A stretch of DNA of 46,681 nt from NCBI GenBank assembly GCA_003175935.1, contig PSRI01000176.1:1-46681 (forward strand). Direction: 5' to 3'. This document shows positions 1 through 7,663 of this stretch, one piece after another. The translations under genes and the position numbers were made by a program. This stretch comes from Bacteroidota bacterium (GTDB lineage Bacteria; Bacteroidota; Bacteroidia; Chitinophagales; Chitinophagaceae). The stretch's first letter is position 1, and every line of letters begins with the position of its first letter. The notes beneath the pieces are model-generated. The model did no database searches. It saw only the letters and a list, made by a program, of their open reading frames with translations, and was not told where the DNA came from.

Positions 1-342
1 CTGAAGCAGTGGGCGAAAGAAGGAAAACAATATGATGTTGTAATGTTGGATCCACCTTCGTTTACCAAAACCCGTGAGAATATTCAAAAAGCAATCACCG
101 GCTATAAAGAAATTAATTTACGAGGAATGAAACTGCTTAAGCCTGGAGGTTTTTTAGTAACATCCAGTTGCACCAATCTCGTGCCTCCAGATTTATTCCT
201 GGAAATAATTGAGATGGCTGCAAAAGACGCGCGTAAAAAATTGCGCCAGGTTGCGTTTCAAACACAATCTGCTGACCATCCTATTCTTCGAGGAATTGAA
301 AATACGCAATACCTGAAATTCTTAATTGCAGAAGTAGTGTAG
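1..342 (+). CDS. rlmI: 23S rRNA cytosine-C5 methyltransferase (RlmI-type), 3' part only
   Basis: The reading frame is open from the first base, so this is the carboxy-terminal 113 residues of a longer protein (family length about 390). It carries the motif LDPPSF, which matches motif IV of class I SAM-dependent RNA methyltransferases, followed by a KEINLRGMKLLKPGG stretch and TSSC, where RlmI-type enzymes have the catalytic cysteine. Family knowledge: the enzyme methylates a cytosine of 23S rRNA at C5 using S-adenosylmethionine, in the cytoplasm. The PUA domain and the SAM-binding glycine motif lie outside the window. The exact rRNA target in this organism is inferred from the family. Confidence 0.85.
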   Translation: MKQWAKEGKQYDVVMLDPPSFTKTRENIQKAITGYKEINLRGMKLLKPGGFLVTSSCTNLVPPDLFLEIIEMAAKDARKKLRQVAFQTQSADHPILRGIENTQYLKFLIAEVV

Positions 343-469
343 TGATTGTGTTATGTTAATTATAAACTGAACAATTCAGTCGCGAACTGCCGGAGTTCAA
401 ACATACCGATGTTAAGCTCTCCAAATTATATTCCGTCGTTGCAATTCGGAGCGACTCCTTCTTCTTTTG

Positions 470-540
470 TCATTTCGATCCCGATTGCTGTCGGGGACGA
501 GCGAAGCCCCGATAGCCATCGGGGGTGCGAGAAATCTGCA
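470..540. repeat. Intergenic palindromic element (REP-like)
   Basis: The outer part reads GTCATTTCGA at 470-479 and GCGAGAAATCT at 528-538, so ATTTC (472-476) can pair with GAAAT (531-535). Inside are two GC-rich hairpins: CCCGAT (480-485) with GTCGGG (490-495), and CCCCGAT (507-513) with ATCGGGG (518-524), the latter a perfect 7-bp stem with a 4-base loop. The composition is much more GC-rich than the surrounding intergenic DNA. From memory, elements of this look are dispersed in Bacteroidota genomes. I see only one copy in this window. Confidence 0.5.
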
Positions 541-553
541 TCGGCATAGAACC

Positions 554-574
554 AGGATGATTGCAAATCATCCT
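554..574. other. Inverted repeat, possible transcript-end hairpin
   Basis: AGGATGATT (554-562) and AATCATCCT (566-574) form a perfect 9-bp stem with a 3-base loop. A second pair, TCCTTCCA (571-578) and TGGAAGGA (601-608), overlaps it, so alternative folds are possible. It lies between the convergent ends of the rRNA methyltransferase gene and the small T9SS-domain gene. There is no run of T on either side, so it is not a standard intrinsic terminator. Confidence 0.4.
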
Positions 575-610
575 TCCATTTCTCTCGTACAATCAAATAT
601 TGGAAGGAAA

Positions 611-955
611 TTATTTCGAGACCTGGAACTTACCGGATTCTAAAACCTTTCCGGAATTATCGCGCAGCTGGAAAATATAAACACCTCTCGTAAAATCAGT
701 AAGATTAACCTGATTAATGGGTGTGACATTTTTTAATTCTAAAACTTTTTTTCCAAGGAAATTAAAAATCTCGAATGAAAGACTCTTGTCGTAACCCTTT
801 TGAAATTCAAAATTGATAATGGTAGTTGCGGGGTTGGGGTAGAATTTAATGAGCTTTACGATAGATTGATTTGATGCAATGGCTCTGTCCTGGCCATAAC
901 CAGAAACACTCAAAGTCAAACCAATAAGAAGAATAAACGTAAAGTTCTTCACCAT
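611..955 (-). CDS. Minimal secreted protein made almost only of a T9SS type A sorting domain
   Basis: This 114-residue protein starts at ATG with a signal peptide (residues 1-22, ending SGYGQ). About 15 residues later comes IKFYPNPATTIINFEF, then LSFEIFNFLGKKV, FTRGVYIFQLRDNSGKV and a terminal GKFQVSK. These are the YPNP opening, the central G-K-V strand, the RGVYI strand and the basic end of the Por secretion C-terminal sorting domain (type A). Such domains normally sit behind a large cargo and are removed or replaced by an anchor at the cell surface. Here there is essentially no cargo. It could be a secreted peptide precursor, a decoy or competitor for the secretion machinery, or the remnant of a longer gene. 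It stands alone, convergent with the methyltransferase gene. Confidence 0.8.
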   Translation of the reverse strand: MVKNFTFILLIGLTLSVSGYGQDRAIASNQSIVKLIKFYPNPATTIINFEFQKGYDKSLSFEIFNFLGKKVLELKNVTPINQVNLTDFTRGVYIFQLRDNSGKVLESGKFQVSK

Positions 956-1086
956 ATAAAGTTAGGATATTGCCCACACAAAATATAACGCTTTATGTGG
1001 CCCCACAAGTATTTTGCAAATTTTTAAAAAATGTTAAGCTCTTGAAAAGAACCGTCCCATTTTAATGATTATCAATATTTTATATA

Positions 1087-1557
1087 CTAATTCAATTCAG
1101 CTATACTTGCCTTGATCGCGTCAAAATTAGGCATATCTCCTGCATTCTCCAGCACTTCAAAATAGCGGACAGTTCCCGTTTTATCAATTACAAATGCGGA
1201 TCTTTTAGATACGCCTTTCATATCAAAAATCCAGTTATCATATAAAGAGCCATAGGCTTTGCTAACTTCTTTGTTGAAATCAGATAGCAGCGGAAAATTT
1301 AATTCCTGTTCAGACTTAAATCGCGAGAGTGTGAATAATGAATCAACAGAAATGCCCAGCACTTGTGCATTAGCGTTATTATAAAGTGCTATTTGGTCTC
1401 TCACTGAGCACAATTCCTTTGTAAATACTCCTGTAAATGCCTGCGGAAAAAAAAGAAGAAGTACATTTTTTCCTTTAAAATCAGAAAGTGTTACCTTATT
1501 CTTTTCTGTATTGAATAATGAAAAATCCGGAGCCTGCTGTCCTACTTCAATTTTCAT
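1087..1557 (-). CDS. AhpC/TSA-family peroxiredoxin lacking the peroxidatic cysteine
   Basis: The protein has a thioredoxin fold of the peroxiredoxin family: APDFSLFN near the start, LLLFFPQAFTGVFTKELCSVRD, then GISVDS and the conserved Arg in SKRSAFVID. The family active site is PxxxTxxC. Here Pro and Thr are present but the peroxidatic Cys position is Phe (codon TTT at 1425-1423, minus strand), one base away from the Cys codon TGT. The cysteine five residues later is kept, the position of the resolving Cys in PrxQ/BCP-type enzymes. Normal peroxide reduction is therefore doubtful. I chose ATG at 1557 (156 residues); the frame stays open to a TTG at 1575, but that would overlap a good promoter -7 element. 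Single gene, divergent from the aquaporin. Confidence 0.9.
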   Translation of the reverse strand: MKIEVGQQAPDFSLFNTEKNKVTLSDFKGKNVLLLFFPQAFTGVFTKELCSVRDQIALYNNANAQVLGISVDSLFTLSRFKSEQELNFPLLSDFNKEVSKAYGSLYDNWIFDMKGVSKRSAFVIDKTGTVRYFEVLENAGDMPNFDAIKASIAELN

Positions 1558-1572
1558 AGTTTGAAATTTGAT

Positions 1573-1605
1573 CAAAATTAGGCAGCTTTGTTCCGAATTG
1601 CCAAA
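1573..1605 (-). promoter_or_regulatory. Bacteroidota-type promoter for the peroxiredoxin gene
   Basis: On the minus strand, TTTG at 1605-1602 and TAATTTTG at 1580-1573 match the -33 (TTTG) and -7 (TAnnTTTG) elements of the Bacteroidota primary sigma factor, with a 21-base spacer. The predicted start of transcription near 1566 leaves a leader of about 9 bases before the ATG at 1557. Confidence 0.5.
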
Positions 1606-1655
1606 TACATTTTCAAAGTTCTTTCCAAATAATTCCTAAATCAAAATTGCTGCAT

Positions 1656-2288
1656 ATGAACAAGTATATCACTGAAGTACTCGGCACTTTCTTTTTAGTA
1701 TTTACAGTTTGTATGACTACATCTCCTGCGGGCGCAGGTGCAGGAGCACTGGCTCCAATCGCAATTGGTTCAGTATTGATGGTTATGATTTACGCGGGTG
1801 GACATATTTCAGGAGCACATTATAATCCTGCCGTAAGCTTTGGCGTCATGATCAGAGGCAGAGCGAATATGGCAGAGACGGTAAAATATTGGGTAAGCCA
1901 GATTATCGGCGCAGCAATTGCAGCTTATGCTGCAAGGTATTTACTTGGCGGCGGCGGCTCTGGTAATGAAGGTTTGGATACGGCAAGAAGTCTTACGGCA
2001 GAAATCATTGGAACATTTGCACTTGTTACTGTAGTACTGAATGTTGCCACCAGTACAAAAAATGCAGGTAATAGTTACTACGGCGTAGCAATTGGATTCA
2101 CAGTTCTTGCCATGGCATATGCCGTCGGAGGAATTTCCGGAGGAGCTTTTAATCCTGCGGTCGCTCTTGGAAAAACATTACTGGGAGATTTTAGCTGGAC
2201 CACTATCTGGATCTACCTTGTTGGAAATTTAGGAGGAGGATTACTTGCCGGAGTGGTTTATAAAGTCATGAATCCCGAAGAAAAATAA
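1656..2288 (+). CDS. MIP-family aquaporin with NPA and NPAV boxes
   Basis: A 210-residue integral membrane channel with six hydrophobic segments and two half-helix loops: HISGAHYNPAV (NPA at 57-59) and SGGAFNPAV (NPA at 166-168). Most aquaporins have Arg right after the second NPA, part of the ar/R selectivity filter; here it is Val169. Among known families, plant TIP1 aquaporins have Val at that position and pass water, ammonia, urea and hydrogen peroxide. A wider, less water-specific pore is therefore plausible, but substrate is inference. The start is ATG at 1656; a TTG three codons earlier is less likely. It is convergent with the PorP gene, with only five bases between the stops. Confidence 0.92.
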   Translation: MNKYITEVLGTFFLVFTVCMTTSPAGAGAGALAPIAIGSVLMVMIYAGGHISGAHYNPAVSFGVMIRGRANMAETVKYWVSQIIGAAIAAYAARYLLGGGGSGNEGLDTARSLTAEIIGTFALVTVVLNVATSTKNAGNSYYGVAIGFTVLAMAYAVGGISGGAFNPAVALGKTLLGDFSWTTIWIYLVGNLGGGLLAGVVYKVMNPEEK

Positions 2289-2293
2289 TTTCA

Positions 2294-3322
2294 CTAAAAT
2301 CTCGGACAACGCACTTTTTCACGCGTACTGTTATCTCTGTCAAAGAATGAGATATAGGTGACGGATATTTCAAATCCGCCCTGCCCCTGGCTGGCGGTTC
2401 TTAAGGTAGATATGTTCATATCATAACTAAATGCAATCGAAAATGGATTGTAGTCAAGTTTTACAACAGGAATAAATGCATCCTTCCAACGCAGGTAACC
2501 CCCAAGACTAACCGTATATTGCGGATCAGCATCGTCACCAACTTTTCTCGAGAAAGTTGCTCCCCCTATTACTTCCCGGTACGGCCCCTGTTCGCTCCAG
2601 TCGCCCTGAACCGTCACATAGGAGTAATCTCCAATAGTGGTTCTCAAACCACCTGAGAAAACCCATTTCGGCAAATGCTGCAGATCGTGGTAAAACGAAT
2701 TGAGGGGCTTATTGAAATGGTGATAGGCTACGCCAACGAAAAAATTATTGTTATCATTATTTCCGATGGAAGAATTCAAACTCATTCCCACACTCGCATC
2801 AAAATAATTATACCCTGCATCAAAAGTTTCTCCATCAGGGAGTGAACCATTATAGCTGAATCCATCAAATTGATTGTTCGTAGTTACTTTGGAACGATCC
2901 AAATGCCTGTCCACAATACCACCCATAAAGCCCAGCGACAAATAAGTGTTGTGAGCTGCGCTTAAGGATTTGTGGTAATTTACAGCTGGCAATAAATGAT
3001 TCGTAGTAAGTGCAACAGTCCCTGCCTTATCCCAAAGAATTTGCAGGCCCGTAGTCATAAAATCATCTCCCCTGCCAACATGAAATTTATATTCTGCATT
3101 CAGTGATCCTGTTTGATAAGGCGTCGTAACACTGCCCCACTGATTTCTGTAAACCATTTGTGCGCGAAAATCTCCGGTAAATATCCCGGCAAGAGATGGA
3201 TTGCGCACCAGCGGCGCTTCGAAGAATTGTGAAAAATGTAAATCCTGCCCAATTGCATTAGCACTAATTGCAAATGCAAGCATTACGCAGCAGAATCTTA
3301 ATATGGTTTTATTTTTCTTCAA
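2294..3322 (-). CDS. PorP/SprF-family T9SS outer-membrane protein
   Basis: A 342-residue protein with a signal peptide (MKKNKTILRF... ending ANAIGQ) followed at once by DLHFSQFFEAPLVRNPSLAG, the hallmark opening of the PorP/SprF family, and then by many short amphipathic strands typical of an outer-membrane barrel. It ends with CPRF, as does the second PorP protein of this window. Members work with T9SS substrates that carry the type B (gliding-motility-associated) sorting domain, and this gene lies 21 bases downstream of exactly such a substrate gene, so they are likely co-transcribed. The only start that preserves the signal peptide is TTG at 3322, preceded by AAAGAG; an in-frame stop lies three codons upstream and the next ATG would cut the signal peptide. 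Confidence 0.92.
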   Translation of the reverse strand: MKKNKTILRFCCVMLAFAISANAIGQDLHFSQFFEAPLVRNPSLAGIFTGDFRAQMVYRNQWGSVTTPYQTGSLNAEYKFHVGRGDDFMTTGLQILWDKAGTVALTTNHLLPAVNYHKSLSAAHNTYLSLGFMGGIVDRHLDRSKVTTNNQFDGFSYNGSLPDGETFDAGYNYFDASVGMSLNSSIGNNDNNNFFVGVAYHHFNKPLNSFYHDLQHLPKWVFSGGLRTTIGDYSYVTVQGDWSEQGPYREVIGGATFSRKVGDDADPQYTVSLGGYLRWKDAFIPVVKLDYNPFSIAFSYDMNISTLRTASQGQGGFEISVTYISFFDRDNSTREKVRCPRF

Positions 3323-3343
3323 TTCTCTTTAATAAAAAATCTA

Positions 3344-6300
3344 TCATCTAACTAACATCACATTTCCCTTGAATGGTACAATTTGTCCGTTTGAGCAAAC
3401 GAAGTCCACTACATATACATAAACATCTGGTGCAGCAATTTGTCCGCCAATTTTTCCATCCCAGCCTGAGGAAGGATCATTAGCATCAAAATTCTTCCGC
3501 TCAAAAATCAATTGACCCCACCTGTTATAAATTCTCATATCCTGCACTCTGGTCAATCCATTTCCTCTCGGATAGAAAATATCATTCATCCCATCTCCAT
3601 TAGGTGAAAACGTATTCGGAACAAAATAGTTCTTGTCGGTGCAAATAACATTAATTGTAAGGCTCCCAACTGCCGCGCAGGAATTGCTGTCAATAATATT
3701 GATGGTATACTTTGTAGTGAGTGTCGGACTTGCAATTGGATTCGGACAATCCGTACAGCTTAGCCCTGTAGATGGACTCCAGGTAAAATTGGTGACACCG
3801 CTGCTATAGGTTACGGGCATAGGTATACTCCCTCCCACAGGAATTGTTGCGTCCTGTGCAGTTACAATTGGATTTGGTGCAACTACCATGGGTTCCTGAG
3901 TACTGCCTGCACATCCCAAACTATTTGTGGCGTCGAGCTTCACTGTATAAACACCAGTTTTTGTATAGGTGACTACATTATTTGAATCCGTTGAAGTAGT
4001 GCCATTACCAAAATCCCAATGATATGAAATTGCTGTGTCTGGAACCGCAGTAGCACCATTAAATGCCACCGGCACATTCAAACAGAGAGTATCGCTCGCT
4101 AAAATAACCGGCACCGGAGTCCTGAGAACTCTTACTGTATCAAGAAATGACGAAGTACAACCTGCCTGAGTGTTTACAGTCAGATTTACCGTATACATTC
4201 CGGGCTGGGTATAATGATGGAATGGATTTAATACACTTGAGGTAGTGCCATCTCCAAAATCCCAAACCTGCGATACAATCGGATCGTTTGTGATTGTATA
4301 ATTTGTAATAAAGACATTTCCTGTGTCGCAGAATTTTTTCTTATCGATATTATACAAAGGAATTGCTCCCAAAACCTGGATCACGGAGCCCGGTTGAATC
4401 ACAGCCTGACAATCATATTTATCTTTCAAAATAACAAAAGGAACATAATAACCAGGCAGAGAATAGAAATGCTGATAGCTCAGTTGCTGCGATGAATCAA
4501 CTGTACCATCAGCGAAGAATGTTGAGAAGACTGTATTTGGTGGAGTAGCCACATTAAAATCCACCAGCAATTGATTGCACGCGTTAATAGGACTATATGT
4601 AAGCGTTGTCGCTGTGTAAGGATCAATAAGCGAAACAACTTTTTTGGAAGAATCGACACAACCGCCATGACCATATAGATATAACGTTGCCGTATAGTTG
4701 CCGTAAGCATTGTAGAAGTGCGATGGATTCATGGCAATGGTGGTACTTCCATCACCAAAATCCCATTCGAAAGTGTCGTAGTCTGTGCCGCCAAAGAAAA
4801 ACTTAGTTTCAAGAATACTGCAAATCGACATTGTATCCAGGAATGTGAATGCCGAAGTTGGTTTGCGTATCTGGGCATAATTAACCATTGTTACTGAATC
4901 GGAACATCCAACATCATCAGTAATATGAAGTTTTACAGTATAATTAGTATTTCCTGCGGCATAAGTATTGGTTGGGTTTTGAAGTGTGGATGTATTTCCA
5001 TCACCAAAGTCCCAGAGATAGGTAAGGTTACTCCCAAATGATGTGTCTGTGAATGGCATCGGTGCGCCCGGACAAAATACCGTATCATCAGCTTTGAAAC
5101 CAGCTTTGGGTACTGTGATTTTTACAGAAGATGGAATAGAGGCAGTATCGGTACATCCTGCATTATCCGTAACCGTTAGGAATACTGTGTAGATTCCCGC
5201 CTTTGTATATTGATGCGAGTATGGCGCTGCAGTAAAGTCCTGCTGCGAGCCATCGCCAAAATTGAATGTCCATTTCGAAATTCCTCCCGCAGGTGTAGAG
5301 AGATCGTTAAACCCAATCGTTGAATTCAAACACCCACCCTTTGAAGCCAGACTGAATCCAGCCTTAGGTCCGTTTACTGTAATACCACCAGGAAGTGTCG
5401 TTGTTGAAGAACAGCCATAAATATCGGTAACAGTTACCGACACCGGGTAATTTCCAGCGTTTGCAAAACTCGTATCAAAACTTTGCGGCCTGCTCGTTGG
5501 TGGGCCTCCACCAATTGTCCAAACAAAAGTTTTAATCAGGCTCGTATCCACATTTGCCACGATCACTATATGCTCGTATTTACAAATCACATTTTTTGAA
5601 GCGACGATTACTGCTGCGGGTGGACTAATGCTAATCGAATCGATTAATGTATTTACGCAGACTCCATTGGTAACAGTTAGAGAAACCCCAAATTTACCAG
5701 CCGATGCAAAAGTGTGAGCTACTGGCCCGGGACCTGTCGCAGTAGTTCCATCTCCAAAATCCCATAAATATGTTGTGGGTCCTGCTGCCAAAATGGATGC
5801 GTCGGTAAATGTGACCGTATAAGGAGATGCACAGTTTACACTTTTGGTGAATTTGGCCACAGGCGGTAATACTGTGATGTAATTTGTTTTTACCGTTGTA
5901 GTAGCACAACCATTATATGAAGCAGTAAATTTTATTGTGAATGTCCCAGTATCAGCAAATGTATGTGTAGGATCAGAAAGAGTTGACGTAGTGCCGTCCC
6001 CGAAGTCCCAGTAAAATTCATTGGCAATGGGACTGGAAAGGTTAGTGAATTGTGTGCTGGCGTTAGTACATGGTGTTGTTGCCGATGAAGTAAAATCAAC
6101 AACCGGAGGAGGTGTACCCACTTTTACTCCTGCAGGATAACTTTTCGTTATAGTACATCCACCCGTAGTCGTTACCGTTAGGCCAAGGGTGTATTGTCCA
6201 ACCGCATTATAGGTATGTGTGGGCGTTGGTGAATTGCTTGTGAATCCATCGCCAAAATTCCAGTTGAATGAAGCGATGGAATCAGGCAGGGTAATCGACA

Positions 6301-7663
6301 AACTGGGAGAATAAGTTACAGGCGAACATCCTCCATAAGGTACGTTCGTCACAGCAACATCACCAGGAGCAATTTTGATATACTTTGGTAAAGTAATTGT
6401 TCCCTCACATCCGCCGGCAGTTCTAACAGTAAGGCTCACATCGAAAGTCCCGTTGCTGGTATAAGTGTGTGATGGGTTTTGTAAATTGGATGTTCCTCCG
6501 TCGCCAAAATTCCAGGACCAACTGATAGCGCCACTTGTATTATTTTGAAAATTTACAGTAAGCGGTGGCTTACAACTTGCGGTTGTGTTCGATGTAATAA
6601 TCGGACTAACTGTACTTGTGATCACAACAGTTTTGGTAGTTGAATCTGTACAGGTTGCAAAATGATTTACCAGTTTTACAATATAGGTGCCCACGCCCCC
6701 ATATGATTTGATAGGACTCAGCGCACCCGATTGCGTGAAGTCACCAAAATCCCAGGTATGTGACGGCGCGCCTGCGGAAGATGTATTTGTAAAATCTATT
6801 GGCTGGCCGGGACATGCGGAATCCACACTTGTAAAAGAAGTATTAAGTGAACTTAAAGTAACGGTTTTCGATACGCTGTCAATGCAACCCAGGTTACTCG
6901 TTGCAGTTAGTTTGATGGTATAATTTCCATCTGCAGGATAAGACGCAGTTGGATTTATCGCATTGCTTGTGGTTCCATTACCAAGATCCCAGGTATAATT
7001 GAGTGTTCCCGGCCCACTGGTTTGGTTATTGATCGTTACATTGAAAGGTGGCTTACAGGTATTCGGAACAGGCGCTTCAAAGTCTGGTGTAATCCCTGAA
7101 ACCACCCGAATATATCTTGAAACATTATGGATCCCTGTACAACCGTTCACACTGGTAACTTTAAGAGATACAGAAAAATATCCACTCACTGTATATGTAT
7201 GCTGGGGATTCTGCAGGTTAGAAGTTCCTCCATCTCCAAAATCCCATTCCCATTTGTTTATCGCACCTGCTGCTGAAGTTGATAAATCAGTAAAATTCAC
7301 AGTTACCGGATTGCATCCTGTTGTGATATCAGCATTAAAATTCGCAACGGGTGAAGGGAATACTGTTATATAGCTGGTCTTTGTAGTAGCATTAGTTCCA
7401 TCCAGATTTCGTACAACTAACGTTACAGTATAAGTGCCGGGAATGGAATACACTGCTATTGGGTTCTGTGCGTTCGAAAGTTGTCCATTACCAAAATCCC
7501 AGTTCCAGAATTTAGGGTTGTTTGTCGACTGGTCGGTAAATGAAACAACCAGCGGCGCACATCCAGAAGTTGGAGACGCGGTAAAATTCGCTACGGGTAC
7601 CTGCGCGGATGCAGACAGGACAAACAATAACGCCAAGATTGTATTGGTAGACTTCCTTTTCAA
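3344..7663 (-). CDS. Large PKD-repeat surface protein with T9SS type B sorting domain
   Basis: About 1439 residues. After a 20-residue signal peptide ending SASAQ come about 15 tandem PKD-type Ig-like modules of 80-90 residues, most with WDFGDGTTS and NPxHTY motifs; modules 9 and 13 are degenerate. Most modules hold two Cys, one near the start (SGC, TGC) and one near the end (NGC, GGC), which could form one disulfide each. A non-PKD module (WSPSTGLSCTDC) precedes the sorting domain, which opens with VPNTFSPNGDGMNDIF and continues with IYNRWGQLIFE. PKD proteins of this kind are exported and displayed on the cell surface, often as adhesins; that role is inference. No ATG is available: TTG at 7663 has AAAGGTG upstream and gives a classic signal peptide, while TTG at 7732 would add 23 unlikely residues. 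PorP follows 21 bases downstream. Confidence 0.92.
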   Translation of the reverse strand: MKRKSTNTILALLFVLSASAQVPVANFTASPTSGCAPLVVSFTDQSTNNPKFWNWDFGNGQLSNAQNPIAVYSIPGTYTVTLVVRNLDGTNATTKTSYITVFPSPVANFNADITTGCNPVTVNFTDLSTSAAGAINKWEWDFGDGGTSNLQNPQHTYTVSGYFSVSLKVTSVNGCTGIHNVSRYIRVVSGITPDFEAPVPNTCKPPFNVTINNQTSGPGTLNYTWDLGNGTTSNAINPTASYPADGNYTIKLTATSNLGCIDSVSKTVTLSSLNTSFTSVDSACPGQPIDFTNTSSAGAPSHTWDFGDFTQSGALSPIKSYGGVGTYIVKLVNHFATCTDSTTKTVVITSTVSPIITSNTTASCKPPLTVNFQNNTSGAISWSWNFGDGGTSNLQNPSHTYTSNGTFDVSLTVRTAGGCEGTITLPKYIKIAPGDVAVTNVPYGGCSPVTYSPSLSITLPDSIASFNWNFGDGFTSNSPTPTHTYNAVGQYTLGLTVTTTGGCTITKSYPAGVKVGTPPPVVDFTSSATTPCTNASTQFTNLSSPIANEFYWDFGDGTTSTLSDPTHTFADTGTFTIKFTASYNGCATTTVKTNYITVLPPVAKFTKSVNCASPYTVTFTDASILAAGPTTYLWDFGDGTTATGPGPVAHTFASAGKFGVSLTVTNGVCVNTLIDSISISPPAAVIVASKNVICKYEHIVIVANVDTSLIKTFVWTIGGGPPTSRPQSFDTSFANAGNYPVSVTVTDIYGCSSTTTLPGGITVNGPKAGFSLASKGGCLNSTIGFNDLSTPAGGISKWTFNFGDGSQQDFTAAPYSHQYTKAGIYTVFLTVTDNAGCTDTASIPSSVKITVPKAGFKADDTVFCPGAPMPFTDTSFGSNLTYLWDFGDGNTSTLQNPTNTYAAGNTNYTVKLHITDDVGCSDSVTMVNYAQIRKPTSAFTFLDTMSICSILETKFFFGGTDYDTFEWDFGDGSTTIAMNPSHFYNAYGNYTATLYLYGHGGCVDSSKKVVSLIDPYTATTLTYSPINACNQLLVDFNVATPPNTVFSTFFADGTVDSSQQLSYQHFYSLPGYYVPFVILKDKYDCQAVIQPGSVIQVLGAIPLYNIDKKKFCDTGNVFITNYTITNDPIVSQVWDFGDGTTSSVLNPFHHYTQPGMYTVNLTVNTQAGCTSSFLDTVRVLRTPVPVILASDTLCLNVPVAFNGATAVPDTAISYHWDFGNGTTSTDSNNVVTYTKTGVYTVKLDATNSLGCAGSTQEPMVVAPNPIVTAQDATIPVGGSIPMPVTYSSGVTNFTWSPSTGLSCTDCPNPIASPTLTTKYTINIIDSNSCAAVGSLTINVICTDKNYFVPNTFSPNGDGMNDIFYPRGNGLTRVQDMRIYNRWGQLIFERKNFDANDPSSGWDGKIGGQIAAPDVYVYVVDFVCSNGQIVPFKGNVMLVR

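Noticed and set aside
346-549. 67-residue open frame after rlmI
   Set aside because: It runs through the palindromic element, starts at a non-ATG-supported site and has no family resemblance or signal; it is a by-product of the repeat.
994-1010. TGTGG/CCACA inverted repeat downstream of the peroxiredoxin gene as a terminator
   Set aside because: The stem is only five base pairs and there is no T run on either strand after it.
3344-7663. Possible CRISPR-like or satellite repeat array
   Set aside because: The periodicity is about 250 bases, diverged, and wholly explained by PKD protein modules in one frame.
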